Shown here in pieces: positions 49,901 to 59,312 of a stretch of 64,000 bases of DNA; within the stretch, counting starts at the first letter, position 1, and every line of letters begins with the position of its first letter. The stretch is from positions 620,001 through 684,000 of the forward strand of contig WXYP01000003.1 of NCBI GenBank assembly GCA_009901575.1, written 5' to 3'. The notes below the pieces were generated by a model. That model was not told the DNA's origin, did not search any database, and worked only from the letters and a program-made list of their open reading frames with translations. Origin of the DNA: Flavobacteriaceae bacterium R38. Lineage in GTDB: Bacteria > Bacteroidota > Bacteroidia > Flavobacteriales > Flavobacteriaceae. Made by a program: the position numbers and the translations under genes.

Positions 49901-52666
49901 ATGAAATCAATCTTATTTATCTTCTTTTTTTCAATCTGTAGCTATTCGTTCTCTCAATATAAAGTCAGCGGGAAAGTAATAGAACAGAAAACAAAAAAGG
50001 GTATTGAAGCAGCCACTATTTATGCAGAACCTATAGAAGGTAATGATTTGATCGCTTATACAATTACCAATCAGGATGGAGTTTTTGAATTTGATATCGA
50101 CACAAAACTTAAAAAAATAAACCTGATTATTTCTTCCAACGGATATCAGACTTATAAAAAACTTCTCGACCTTAATAAAAAAGAATTTGATCTTAGTGTT
50201 GTGGAAATGAAAGAGAAAGTAGTCGAATTATCAAGCGTGGATGTAATTGGAGAACGTCCTCCTATCAGTATAAAAAAAGATACCCTGGAATTTAATGCAG
50301 ATTCGTTTAAAACACGCCCGGATGCTAATATAGAAGAATTACTGAAGAAGCTTCCGGGAGTAGAAATTGATAATGACGGACGTATTACGGTTAATGGGAA
50401 AGAAGTCAATCAGATTTTGGTTAACGGGAAGCCTTTTTTTAGTAATGATCCTAAGATCGCGACAAAGAATTTACCAAAGGAAATTATAGACAAAATTCAG
50501 GTGACAGATACCAAAACTGAAACAGAAAAATTTACCGGGAAAAATTCAAATTCAGAAGAAAAAACCATTAATCTGACGATTAAAAAAGATAAAAATAAAG
50601 GACTTTTTGGCCGGGTGACAGCCGGTTACGGTACAGATGAACGTTATGAACTAAGTGGAATTGTCAATTACTTTAATGACGATGAACGATTTAGTATTTT
50701 ATCGAGTTCTAACAATATTAACAGTCCGGGATTTTCATTTGATGAAATTTTTGATGCAGTAGGAAGGCAGGCTGCAAGTATTTCTGTGTCCAGAGGAGGA
50801 GCTTTTAGTATAGGGAACCTGTCTTTTGGTGGCGGACAAGGGATAACGACTTCAACTACTGCAGGAGGAAACTATGCAAATGATTTTGCAAATGATAAAG
50901 TTAAAACCAACGGAGATTATTTTTATGCCAATAGTAACTCGTTTAATGATACACGTACGTTTAGAGAGAATATTCTGCCGGATAATCGTTTTTTTACTAA
51001 CAGTACAGCCAATTCTGATGCCAATAGCAATTCACATCGGATAAGTTCAAAGTTTCAATTTGAAATTGACTCTACACTTAGAGTTGTTTTTAATCCGACA
51101 CTTAATATTTTGGATGTAAATTCCAACAATATAGAAAGTACGATTTCAGAAGATGAAAATGGGAATACGATTAATAGGAGTAATACTGAAAACAGGAGCA
51201 ATACAAATCAATACAATTTTGGAAATGAACTAAGTGTGATTAAGAAATTTGGTAAAAAAGGAAACTATATCAAATTAGGATTAGATACCAGGTTGATTAA
51301 TAATACAGGAGAAACATTTTTTAATTCTTCGAATGAGATTTTTGGGACTAACCCTTCGGTAATTGCTGTAGAACAATTTACCGATACTGATAATGAAACG
51401 ACAAATTGGGAAGCAGATATAGAATACAGGCAGCCTTTAAAAGATAAACTGTTCCTGGATATTGGATATGCTTTTAATATAAATGAAGAAGATAATGAGC
51501 GGTTGGTGTTTGATTTTGATAATACAACCAATGATTTTACGCTTTTTAATGATCAATTAAGTTCTGATTTTCAATTTACTACCACACAACAACGCCCGTC
51601 TCTTCAGTTAAATTACGAAGGAAAAAAGTTGAACTTAGGGGTCAAAGGAAGTTTTATCCATACCGAGTTAGATAATGAAGATGCGATTCAAAATGTGGCT
51701 TTTAATCGAGATTTTAATGATGTATTATTTGGAGTAAATCTGAGATATCAGCCTAAAAGAGGTACAACAATAAGAGTTAATTATGATGCATCTGTCGTAA
51801 TTCCGGAGGTTAGTCAGTTACAGCCTGTAGAGAATATTACAAATCCTTTAAATATTATTACAGGGAACCCGGATCTTGAACCTACAATAAATCATAGGAT
51901 CGATTTGAGTTTAAATAATTTTGACTGGAAGAAACGAACCGGGATTTTTACTTTCGGATCAATTACATTACAGGAAGACAGGGTCGTTGCAAACACGATT
52001 ACAGATGAAAATTTGTTAAGACGCACAACATACGATAATATTAATGGGAATTATAATATTTTCTTAACTGCAAACTACAGTAAACGTATAAAAAAAGATA
52101 GCCTGTATACACTAAATGTCAGGTATGGTATCACCAATAGGTTCAATAATATTGTCAATTTTAATAATGGAGTGGAATTAACTACAAAACAGTTATCTAT
52201 CAGGCCTAACGTTCGCCTGACATATAATTATAAGGAAAAGCTTGAAATAGCACCTTCTTATACATTGGCGTTTAATAATACGACATACAGTCTGGATACT
52301 TTTGATGATATTGATTTTATTGAACACGATTTACAACTTAAAACCACAACGTACTGGCCTAAAAATCTGGTCTGGGGAAATGATGTTATTTATACATTTA
52401 ACGGAAGTATCGATGCAAGTTTTCAGCGTAGTGCAGTTTTCTGGAATATGAGCCTGGGACTCAAAATGATGAAAGAAAAAGGTCTGTTGAAAGTACTGGC
52501 TTATGATTTATTAAATCAAAACATTAATACACGACGAACTACAAGTCAGGATTTTATCCAGGATACTCAGGGAACAGTACTGCAACGTTATTTTTTATTG
52601 AGCTTTACTTATAAGTTTGATAAATTTGGAACTAAGAATAAAAGAGGAAGCGGGATTAGTTTTTAA
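49901..52666 (+). CDS. Outer-membrane beta-barrel receptor with carboxypeptidase-D-like N-domain
   Basis: A 921-residue TonB-receptor-like outer-membrane protein. A signal peptide (IFFFSICSYSFSQ) precedes a carboxypeptidase-regulatory-like domain (YKVSGKVIEQKTKKGIEAAT, residues ~20-100) and a plug-like region (DVIGERPPISIKKDTLEFNA, then EELLKKLPGVEIDNDGRITV and ILVNGKPFFSNDP). The barrel (about 230-921) ends in a C-terminal aromatic/hydrophobic strand YFLLSFTYKFDKF. The substrate is unknown; no SusD partner is next to it. Confidence 0.92.
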   Translation: MKSILFIFFFSICSYSFSQYKVSGKVIEQKTKKGIEAATIYAEPIEGNDLIAYTITNQDGVFEFDIDTKLKKINLIISSNGYQTYKKLLDLNKKEFDLSVVEMKEKVVELSSVDVIGERPPISIKKDTLEFNADSFKTRPDANIEELLKKLPGVEIDNDGRITVNGKEVNQILVNGKPFFSNDPKIATKNLPKEIIDKIQVTDTKTETEKFTGKNSNSEEKTINLTIKKDKNKGLFGRVTAGYGTDERYELSGIVNYFNDDERFSILSSSNNINSPGFSFDEIFDAVGRQAASISVSRGGAFSIGNLSFGGGQGITTSTTAGGNYANDFANDKVKTNGDYFYANSNSFNDTRTFRENILPDNRFFTNSTANSDANSNSHRISSKFQFEIDSTLRVVFNPTLNILDVNSNNIESTISEDENGNTINRSNTENRSNTNQYNFGNELSVIKKFGKKGNYIKLGLDTRLINNTGETFFNSSNEIFGTNPSVIAVEQFTDTDNETTNWEADIEYRQPLKDKLFLDIGYAFNINEEDNERLVFDFDNTTNDFTLFNDQLSSDFQFTTTQQRPSLQLNYEGKKLNLGVKGSFIHTELDNEDAIQNVAFNRDFNDVLFGVNLRYQPKRGTTIRVNYDASVVIPEVSQLQPVENITNPLNIITGNPDLEPTINHRIDLSLNNFDWKKRTGIFTFGSITLQEDRVVANTITDENLLRRTTYDNINGNYNIFLTANYSKRIKKDSLYTLNVRYGITNRFNNIVNFNNGVELTTKQLSIRPNVRLTYNYKEKLEIAPSYTLAFNNTTYSLDTFDDIDFIEHDLQLKTTTYWPKNLVWGNDVIYTFNGSIDASFQRSAVFWNMSLGLKMMKEKGLLKVLAYDLLNQNINTRRTTSQDFIQDTQGTVLQRYFLLSFTYKFDKFGTKNKRGSGISF

Positions 52667-52719
52667 ATGAATTAAGATAATATAAAAAAAGGATTCATAA
52701 TTTTCTACAGCCTACAGCC

Positions 52720-53049
52720 TTATAACTGATCTTTAATCTTAAGCAATTCGACTTTTATTCCCTCTAATTTGCTAATGATTTCAAAATTGTTCAGTGTCTT
52801 CTTTTTTTCTTCTTTAAGGTGGATTTTCGCCCCTTCCAGTTTAAATCCACGTTCTTTTACAAGATGATAAATAAGTTTTAAGTTTTTAATGTCTTCTTGT
52901 GTGAATTTTCGGGTGCCTTTAGCATTTTTTTTAGGCTTTAAAACATCAAACTCTTTTTCCCAGAAGCGTATCAGGGAAGTGTTTACTTTAAAAGCTTTTG
53001 CAACTTCGCCTATACTGTAATATCTTTTTTCGGGGAGTTCTACATGCAT
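52720..53049 (-). CDS. MerR-family regulator
   Basis: A 109-residue MerR-type protein: HTH YYSIGEVAKAFKVNTSLIRF, wing WEKEFDVLKPKKNAKGTRKF and a dimer coil. It is the short form, without an effector domain. Its start codon overlaps the M23 peptidase stop by 1 bp (ATG/TAA), so the two genes are coupled. Confidence 0.9.
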   Translation of the reverse strand: MHVELPEKRYYSIGEVAKAFKVNTSLIRFWEKEFDVLKPKKNAKGTRKFTQEDIKNLKLIYHLVKERGFKLEGAKIHLKEEKKKTLNNFEIISKLEGIKVELLKIKDQL

Positions 53050-54026
53050 TAATCTAATGATTGATTTTCTTGTGTAGCTATTTGTAACATAGCTTTAAAC
53101 TCATCTGGAGTTAAACTGCCATAGTAGTAATTAATGGGATTCACTTTTTGCCCATCTTTAAAAACCTCATAATGAAGGTGAGGAGCTTCAGATCTCCCTG
53201 TACTTCCAACAAAACCTATTAAGTCTCCGCGTTTTACTTTTTGACCTTTTTTGACATTGTATTTGCTCAAATGTGCGTACAAAGTTACATATCCGTAGCC
53301 ATGGTCTATCCTGATATGCTTTCCATAACCAGTAGATCTATTGTCTGCTCTTTTTACAACTCCATCCCCGGAAGCATAAATGGGAGTACCGCGAGGAGCA
53401 GTAAAATCCATTCCCCAATGCATTTTCCTGGCTTTAGTAAACGGATCGCTTCTCCATCCGAAACCTGAGGCCATTCTTGTTAAGTCTTCATTGTTTAAAG
53501 GTTGAATAGCAGGAATAGCAGTTAATAAATCCTCTTTTTCAGCACCAAGTCTGGTAATTTCGTCAAGAGACTTAGATTGTATGACTAACCTTTTTTGAAT
53601 CTCTTCTAATTTTTTTGTGGTCGCTATGACCATATCAGAATTGTTGTATCCCTCTAAAGCTTTGTATCGGTTAACTCCACCAAAACCAGCTTTTCTTTGT
53701 TCTTCAGGAATTGGATTAGCTTCAAAATATACCCTGTAGATATTATTATCCCTGTCTTCGATATTAACCAGAACTTCAGACATTTGATCCATTTTCTTGT
53801 TCAATAACTCGAACTGAAATTCATAATTCTTTAATTCCCTTTGTTGTGATAGTTCTTTTGGCGTAGTGATAAAATTAAAACTCATCAATAGAAAGGTAAA
53901 GGTAATTCCAAACAAAGCAGCAGCAGTTAGAAATAAAGTAATATTTCTGATTTTTCTACCTTTTTTAGGCTCTATCTTTCTATAAGAAAGCGTTTCAGAA
54001 TCGTAATAATATTTTACCTTCGACAT
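53049..54026 (-). CDS. M23-family metallopeptidase, membrane anchored
   Basis: A 325-residue protein with an N-terminal span (ITLFLTAAALFGITFTFLLM), a coiled region (residues ~55-165) and an M23 domain: HWGMDFTAPRGTPIYASGDG (HxxxD), GYGKHIRIDHGYGYVTLYAH, and LHYEVFKDG (HxH in APHLHYEV). The LytM-type zinc site is complete, suggesting peptidoglycan DD- or DL-endopeptidase activity. First of a two-gene unit with MerR and divergent from alaS. Confidence 0.92.
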   Translation of the reverse strand: MSKVKYYYDSETLSYRKIEPKKGRKIRNITLFLTAAALFGITFTFLLMSFNFITTPKELSQQRELKNYEFQFELLNKKMDQMSEVLVNIEDRDNNIYRVYFEANPIPEEQRKAGFGGVNRYKALEGYNNSDMVIATTKKLEEIQKRLVIQSKSLDEITRLGAEKEDLLTAIPAIQPLNNEDLTRMASGFGWRSDPFTKARKMHWGMDFTAPRGTPIYASGDGVVKRADNRSTGYGKHIRIDHGYGYVTLYAHLSKYNVKKGQKVKRGDLIGFVGSTGRSEAPHLHYEVFKDGQKVNPINYYYGSLTPDEFKAMLQIATQENQSLD

Positions 54027-54071
54027 AACTTAAAAATATCTATTTTTGCAGACTTAAACAAGGTTCAAGAC

Positions 54072-54105
54072 TACCTACTAGGTATTTAGGGAACGAACAA
54101 ATATA
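54072..54105 (-). promoter_or_regulatory. M23-merR promoter candidate and small palindrome
   Basis: TATATTTG on the minus strand (54105-54098) matches TANNTTTG. Downstream of it, TACCTA-C-TAGGTA (54072-54084) is a perfect 13-bp palindrome in the leader. It lies between the M23 gene and alaS. Confidence 0.4.
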
Positions 54106-54156
54106 GAAATTGTTTTTTAGTTTCTGTGTTTTTTTGAAAACGATAAGTATTTATTT

Positions 54157-56772
54157 ATGAGATCCAGTGAGATAAGAACGCATTTTTTAAATTTTTTTAA
54201 GAGTAAAGAACATGAAATTGTTCCTTCAGCACCTATGGTGATGAAGAATGATCCGACTTTGATGTTTACAAATGCGGGGATGAATCAATTTAAAGAGTTT
54301 TTTCTTGGAAACAGCATTCCAAAAAGCAATAGAGTTACAGATACTCAAAAGTGTTTAAGGGTTTCTGGAAAACATAATGATCTGGAAGAAGTAGGTAAGG
54401 ATACTTATCATCATACCATGTTTGAAATGCTGGGGAACTGGAGCTTTGGGGACTACTTTAAAAAAGAAGCCATCTCGTGGGCCTGGGAGTTGTTAACAGA
54501 AATCTATAAAATTGATAAAGATATTTTATATGTAAGTGTTTTTGAAGGAAGTAATGATGAAGATAACCTTCCGATGGATGAAGAAGCTTTTAATCTCTGG
54601 AAAGAAATTGTTCCCGAAGATCGTATCATCATGGGAAACAAGAAAGATAATTTCTGGGAAATGGGAAGCCAGGGGCCGTGCGGACCATGTTCAGAAATTC
54701 ATGTAGACATACGTTCTGAAGAAGAGAAAAAGAAAATTCCTGGTAAAGATCTCGTAAATAAGGATCATCCTGAGGTTGTAGAGATCTGGAATCTCGTTTT
54801 TATGCAATACAACCGTAAAGCTGATAAATCCCTTGAAAACCTTCCGGCTAAACATATTGATACCGGGATGGGGTTTGAAAGACTTTGTATGGTTTTACAA
54901 AATGTGAAGAGTAATTACGATACAGATGTATTTACCCCTATCATACGAGAAATTGAGACGATAACGCGTTCAAAATATGGTAATAATGAAGAAACCGATA
55001 TTGCTATTCGTGTAATAGCAGACCACCTTCGTGCTGTTTCTTTTGCCATAGCAGATGGTCAATTGCCGAGTAATAATGCTGCTGGTTATGTGATCCGTCG
55101 AATTTTAAGAAGAGCAATTCGATACGGATTCACATTTTTGAATCAGAAAGAACCTTTTATTTACAGGTTGGTAGATGTATTGGATGAAAAAATGGGAGAC
55201 GCATTCCCCGAAATCAAAGAGCAGAAGCAACTTATTCAAAATGTAATTAAAGAGGAAGAACATTCTTTTTTGAGAACTTTAGAGCAAGGACTTATCTTGT
55301 TGGACAGGCTGGTTGAAAAATCAAGCGATAAGAAAATTTCGGGAGCAAAAGTTTTTGAATTAAAAGATACCTATGGTTTTCCTGAAGATTTAACAGGCTT
55401 AATTTTAAGTGAGCGCGGATTGTCTTATGATGAAAAAGAATTTGAGAAGTGTTTACAGATACAAAAGGATAGCGGAAGAGCTGCTACAGCTATTCAGGCA
55501 GACGATTGGGTTGTTCTGTTAGAAGATGAAGAGGAAGAGTTTGTAGGATATGATACCCTGGAAATTGATGTGAAGCTTACGCGTTACCGAAAAATTGAAA
55601 CAAAAAAAGATGGTCTGCAATACCAATTGGTTTTTAATGTAACTCCTTTTTATCCTGAAGGTGGAGGACAGGTAGGTGATAAAGGATACCTGGAAGTGCC
55701 TAATGGAGACGTAGTTTATATCCTGGATACCAAAAAAGAAAATAACCTGATTATTCATATCGCTAAAAACCTTCCAAAACACCTTAATGAAACATTAAGA
55801 GCTGTAGTCGATAAAAAACAACGTCATAGAACCGCAGCCAATCATACTGCAACACATTTGTTACATCAGGCACTCAGAGAAATTCTGGGAACACATGTTG
55901 AACAAAAAGGTTCTGCGGTACACTCTAAATATTTACGCTTTGATTTTTCTCATTTTTCAAAAATGACAGTAGAAGAATTAAGAGATGTAGAGAATTTTGT
56001 CAATGCAAGAATAGAAGGAAAATTACCATTACAGGAAAAAAGAAATATACCTGTTAATGAAGCTTTGGCAGATGGAGCCTTGGCATTATTCGGAGAAAAA
56101 TACGGAGATACTGTGCGTAGTATTCGTTTTGGGAATTCGATAGAATTATGCGGAGGAACTCATGTGCAAAACACAGCAGATATCTGGCATTTCAAAATAA
56201 AGTCAGAAGGAGCAGTAGCATCTGGTATTCGTAGAATAGAAGCGATTACAGCAGATGCCACTAAAGAGTTCTATTTTGAAAACAATCGTGTTTTTTATGA
56301 GATAAAAGACGTACTTAAAAATCCGAAAGACCCTGTAAAAGCTATTCAGTCGTTACAAGAAGAAAATGATGCTTTGCGAAAGCAAATGGAAAAACTGCTT
56401 AAAGAAAAGGCTAAGAATTTAAAAGGAACACTCAAAAACGAGCTGGAAGAGATTAATGGAGTCAATTTTCTGGCTACAAAAGTGAGTTTGAATGCTGCAG
56501 GAATCAAAGATCTCGCTTTTGAACTGGCTAATGAAATTGAAAATCTGTTTATTGTGTTTGCTTCAGAAGATAAAGGGAAAGCAATGTTAGCCTGTTATAT
56601 CTCTAAAGGATTGGTAGCAGAACGTGATTACAATGCAGGAACCGTTGTTCGTGAATTAGGAAAGTTGATTCAAGGCGGCGGCGGCGGACAAGCTTTCTTC
56701 GCGACTGCAGGAGGTAAAAATCCTGAAGGAATTCCGGAAGCTTTGACAAAAGCAAAAGCGTATATTTTATAA
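54157..56772 (+). CDS. alaS: Alanyl-tRNA synthetase
   Basis: An 871-residue class II aminoacyl-tRNA synthetase of full length. Motif 1 region [16 protein letters not shown], motif 2 [20 protein letters not shown], and the motif 3 region [20 protein letters not shown] are present. The editing domain has [16 protein letters not shown] and [10 protein letters not shown], and the C-terminal oligomer domain ends [14 protein letters not shown]. Catalyses Ala attachment and hydrolyses misacylated Ser/Gly-tRNA(Ala). Confidence 0.98.
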   Translation: MRSSEIRTHFLNFFKSKEHEIVPSAPMVMKNDPTLMFTNAGMNQFKEFFLGNSIPKSNRVTDTQKCLRVSGKHNDLEEVGKDTYHHTMFEMLGNWSFGDYFKKEAISWAWELLTEIYKIDKDILYVSVFEGSNDEDNLPMDEEAFNLWKEIVPEDRIIMGNKKDNFWEMGSQGPCGPCSEIHVDIRSEEEKKKIPGKDLVNKDHPEVVEIWNLVFMQYNRKADKSLENLPAKHIDTGMGFERLCMVLQNVKSNYDTDVFTPIIREIETITRSKYGNNEETDIAIRVIADHLRAVSFAIADGQLPSNNAAGYVIRRILRRAIRYGFTFLNQKEPFIYRLVDVLDEKMGDAFPEIKEQKQLIQNVIKEEEHSFLRTLEQGLILLDRLVEKSSDKKISGAKVFELKDTYGFPEDLTGLILSERGLSYDEKEFEKCLQIQKDSGRAATAIQADDWVVLLEDEEEEFVGYDTLEIDVKLTRYRKIETKKDGLQYQLVFNVTPFYPEGGGQVGDKGYLEVPNGDVVYILDTKKENNLIIHIAKNLPKHLNETLRAVVDKKQRHRTAANHTATHLLHQALREILGTHVEQKGSAVHSKYLRFDFSHFSKMTVEELRDVENFVNARIEGKLPLQEKRNIPVNEALADGALALFGEKYGDTVRSIRFGNSIELCGGTHVQNTADIWHFKIKSEGAVASGIRRIEAITADATKEFYFENNRVFYEIKDVLKNPKDPVKAIQSLQEENDALRKQMEKLLKEKAKNLKGTLKNELEEINGVNFLATKVSLNAAGIKDLAFELANEIENLFIVFASEDKGKAMLACYISKGLVAERDYNAGTVVRELGKLIQGGGGGQAFFATAGGKNPEGIPEALTKAKAYIL

Positions 56773-56784
56773 TTAACATCGATT

Positions 56785-56810
56785 TAACTATCTGATAGTT
56801 AGTATTTTTG
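56785..56810 (+). promoter_or_regulatory. Palindrome plus -7 element ahead of the 56863 gene
   Basis: TAACTATC-T-GATAGTTA (56785-56801) is a perfect 17-bp palindrome, 13 bp after alaS. TATTTTTG (56803-56810) directly follows. The palindrome occupies the spacer of a possible promoter, as in marR, or ends the alaS transcript (no T-run). Confidence 0.4.
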
Positions 56811-56862
56811 TAATTTAAGAACACTTTTGAGACAATTAATGTAGTAACTTAAAGAAGTGTTT

Positions 56863-57189
56863 ATGAAAATAAAATACGCTCTAGTTTTAATTCAGTTTTT
56901 CTTTTTAAATGTGATGTTCTCTCAGCAAAATAATATTGAAGATGAGAATGTAACAAATAGCAATCTGATTTCTTTTGTAAATGCATTTCCAAATCCTTCA
57001 GAAGATTTTATAAAGATTAATGTAGATGCAAATTTTCGGGAAGTAACCTTAAAGGCTAAAACTAATGAACTGTTTAAACTGCCTGTCGACAACAAGATAG
57101 TCGATATAACTACATTGCCAAAAGGAATCTATACAATTCGGATAGATACCGTAGACAGGATTTATTTCTCTAAACTTTTTAAGAAATAA
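56863..57189 (+). CDS. Small secreted protein resembling a stand-alone T9SS sorting domain
   Basis: A 108-residue protein with a signal peptide (LVLIQFFFLNVMFSQ). The mature ~85 residues have the layout of a type-A Por secretion C-terminal domain: FPNPSEDFIKINV, a short central beta region, TLPKGIYTIRIDTV and a terminal YFSKLFKK. In T9SS cargo this region is usually attached to a large secreted protein. Here it is almost alone. Start ATG 56863 is preferred over GTG 56857. Confidence 0.65.
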   Translation: MKIKYALVLIQFFFLNVMFSQQNNIEDENVTNSNLISFVNAFPNPSEDFIKINVDANFREVTLKAKTNELFKLPVDNKIVDITTLPKGIYTIRIDTVDRIYFSKLFKK

Positions 57190-57214
57190 GCTAAAAATTC
57201 ATCATTTTTGTTTT

Positions 57215-58189
57215 ATGATGAATTTTAATACTACTATTCCTTTACAGGCAGAGAATAATCAGATTGACTACAATTCGCAATTATTTCTTTTAGGATCTTG
57301 TTTTTCTGAGCATATAGGGAATAAACTTCAGTATTATAAATTCAGAACGGTCCAAAATCCGTTCGGAATCATTTTTCATCCCAGAGCCATTGAAAAATTG
57401 ATATTAAAAGCTGTAAATGATGAAAGGTATACAGCAGAAGATATTTTTGAATTAAATGGAGGATGGCATTGCTTTGATGCACATTCGAGGTTGAGTACGA
57501 TCGCTAAAGACAAGCTGCTTCAGCAGTTAAACGATGCTCTTCAGGTGACTAATCAGCAAATTCACAATGCAACTCATATAATAATTACTTTAGGGACCGC
57601 CTGGGTTTATCGGTATATAGAAACAGACAATTTGGTAGCTAATTGCCATAAAGTTCCGCAGAAAAAATTCTTGAAAGAATTACTTTCTATTGATGAAATT
57701 GTTGAAAGTTTGGAAGCTATACTGGCAATTGTGAAGTCTGTCAACTCTGATGCGACTTTTATTTTTACAGTATCTCCTGTACGTCATTTAAAAGATGGAT
57801 TTATAGAGAATCAGCTAAGTAAATCACATTTAATAGCTGCAATACATCAAATTGTAGATGCTCAGCTGTCATCTCGAGCACAGTTGAGAGGAAAAGCAGT
57901 TTATTTTCCCTCTTATGAAATTATGATGGATGAACTTAGAGATTATCGTTTTTATAAAGAAGATTTGATTCATCCTAACAGCACTGCAATTGATTACATC
58001 TGGGAAAAATTTCAATTTAGCTGGATTGACGATGCAGTTGCTGATACTTTGCTTGAAGTAGGGAAGATTCAAAAGGGATTACAACACAGGCCGTTTAATC
58101 CTGAATCTGAGCAGCATGTTCAGTTTTTAAATAAATTGGAAGTGATGAAATCCAAGGTGATGGAAAAATATCCTCATATTAAATTTTAA
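57215..58189 (+). CDS. GSCFA-domain protein
   Basis: A 324-residue member of the GSCFA family (PF08885 type). The signature LFLLGSCFSEHIGNKL is followed by NPFGIIFHP and THIIITLGTAWVYRYIETD, then FIFTVSPVRHLKDGF and DLIHPNSTAIDYIWEKF. The function is not established; the fold is probably SGNH-like with the Ser in GSCFS and a His in LIHPN. Cytoplasmic or weakly exported. It starts 25 bp after the T9SS-like gene. Confidence 0.92.
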   Translation: MMNFNTTIPLQAENNQIDYNSQLFLLGSCFSEHIGNKLQYYKFRTVQNPFGIIFHPRAIEKLILKAVNDERYTAEDIFELNGGWHCFDAHSRLSTIAKDKLLQQLNDALQVTNQQIHNATHIIITLGTAWVYRYIETDNLVANCHKVPQKKFLKELLSIDEIVESLEAILAIVKSVNSDATFIFTVSPVRHLKDGFIENQLSKSHLIAAIHQIVDAQLSSRAQLRGKAVYFPSYEIMMDELRDYRFYKEDLIHPNSTAIDYIWEKFQFSWIDDAVADTLLEVGKIQKGLQHRPFNPESEQHVQFLNKLEVMKSKVMEKYPHIKF

Positions 58190-58217
58190 CCCAGATTTTC
58201 TAATGCATAATTGGGAT

Positions 58218-58616
58218 TCAATTATCTCCGGCTCCAAAAAAGAGATTGGAACTACTGTAAGATTCTCCAAAATTACTGGCACCCAGGTACACTTGAGAAA
58301 TTGCATCAATGAACATTTTTTTAGTGAGCTCCTCCAGGTAATGTGTATAGACAGACCAAACACGTTCATCATAAATAGCATATTTAATATCCAAGGCTTT
58401 ATGAAAATGCGCTTGCATGGCCTCAGTTAACTGATTTTCTTTTAAATCTTTAACATCTATGATTGGAGATATTATTCGCATACGATTTGATTTTTCGTCA
58501 GTAATAATATGCAGTTGATAGTTGTCCAGTAAGATAACCCAATACCCCGGATGATTATCTACTAATTGGATGTTATTTAATTTGGCGAGTACAGCTTCTA
58601 TTTTATGGTTGTTCAT
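58218..58616 (-). CDS. Hypothetical cytoplasmic protein, 132 aa
   Basis: I do not recognise a named family. Strand/helix alternation (HPGYWVILLDNYQLHIITDE, RMRIISPIIDVKDL) then a helix region FHKALDIKYAIYDERVWSVY and a Gly/Ser-rich tail resembles the small YbjN/chaperone-like fold, but this is only a visual resemblance. Convergent with the GSCFA gene and divergent from DUF4230. Confidence 0.65.
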   Translation of the reverse strand: MNNHKIEAVLAKLNNIQLVDNHPGYWVILLDNYQLHIITDEKSNRMRIISPIIDVKDLKENQLTEAMQAHFHKALDIKYAIYDERVWSVYTHYLEELTKKMFIDAISQVYLGASNFGESYSSSNLFFGAGDN

Positions 58617-58691
58617 TGTTTAAACTTTGGGGGTCAACACACAATTGATGATATGTTCAAAAATTAGTAACTTTCAAATAAAGTTTTTAGT

Positions 58692-59312
58692 ATGCGAAAA
58701 GTACTTTTTGGTGTTATTATTACCCTATTTCTTTTATTGATTTTCCAATATTGGTCAAATAGAAGAGAAAAACATAAAACTACTTTTGAGAGTACACAAT
58801 TAATTCAGGAGCAAATAAAAAATGTCGGACAGCTCATAGTTACAGAAGGACACTTTTCTGAAGTTTATAATTATAAAGATCAACAAAACTACCTGGGAGA
58901 TTATTTGAGTTTTGAGAAGGAAGCATTGGTTGTTATCAATGCAGAAGTGACTATTTCGTATAATTTAGATGAAATTGAATATGAGATAGATGAAAAGAAC
59001 AAAACATTACGAATTGTAAATATTCCTGAAGAAATCATTAGAATTAATCCGATTCTCAATTTTTATGATATTGATCAGAGTTTGTTTAACCCGTTTACAG
59101 GAGAAGACTATAATAAAATTCAGGACAAAGTAAGGGAGAAGCTTTTAGATAAAATAAAAGCATCAACGCTAAAATCGAATGCAAAAAACAGATTGTTGAG
59201 TGAACTCTCTAAATTTTATATTCTAACTAATTCTTTTGGATGGACCTTGGAATTAAATGCTAAACCGATATTTGAAATGAACGAAATATTTAAAAATAAC
59301 CTCAGGGATTAA
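58692..59312 (+). CDS. DUF4230-family membrane-anchored protein
   Basis: A 206-residue protein with an N-terminal span (VLFGVIITLFLLLIFQYWS) and a periplasmic region with the DUF4230 sequence (QIKNVGQLIVTEGHFSEVYN, AEVTISYNLDEIEYEIDE, then IIRINPILNFYDIDQSLFNP). The function is unknown. Its stop overlaps the convergent phenylalanine hydroxylase gene by 4 bp. Confidence 0.87.
   Translation: MRKVLFGVIITLFLLLIFQYWSNRREKHKTTFESTQLIQEQIKNVGQLIVTEGHFSEVYNYKDQQNYLGDYLSFEKEALVVINAEVTISYNLDEIEYEIDEKNKTLRIVNIPEEIIRINPILNFYDIDQSLFNPFTGEDYNKIQDKVREKLLDKIKASTLKSNAKNRLLSELSKFYILTNSFGWTLELNAKPIFEMNEIFKNNLRD

Noticed and set aside
52700-52725. Short direct repeat ctacagcctacagcc next to merR
   Set aside because: Too short and isolated to support a feature.
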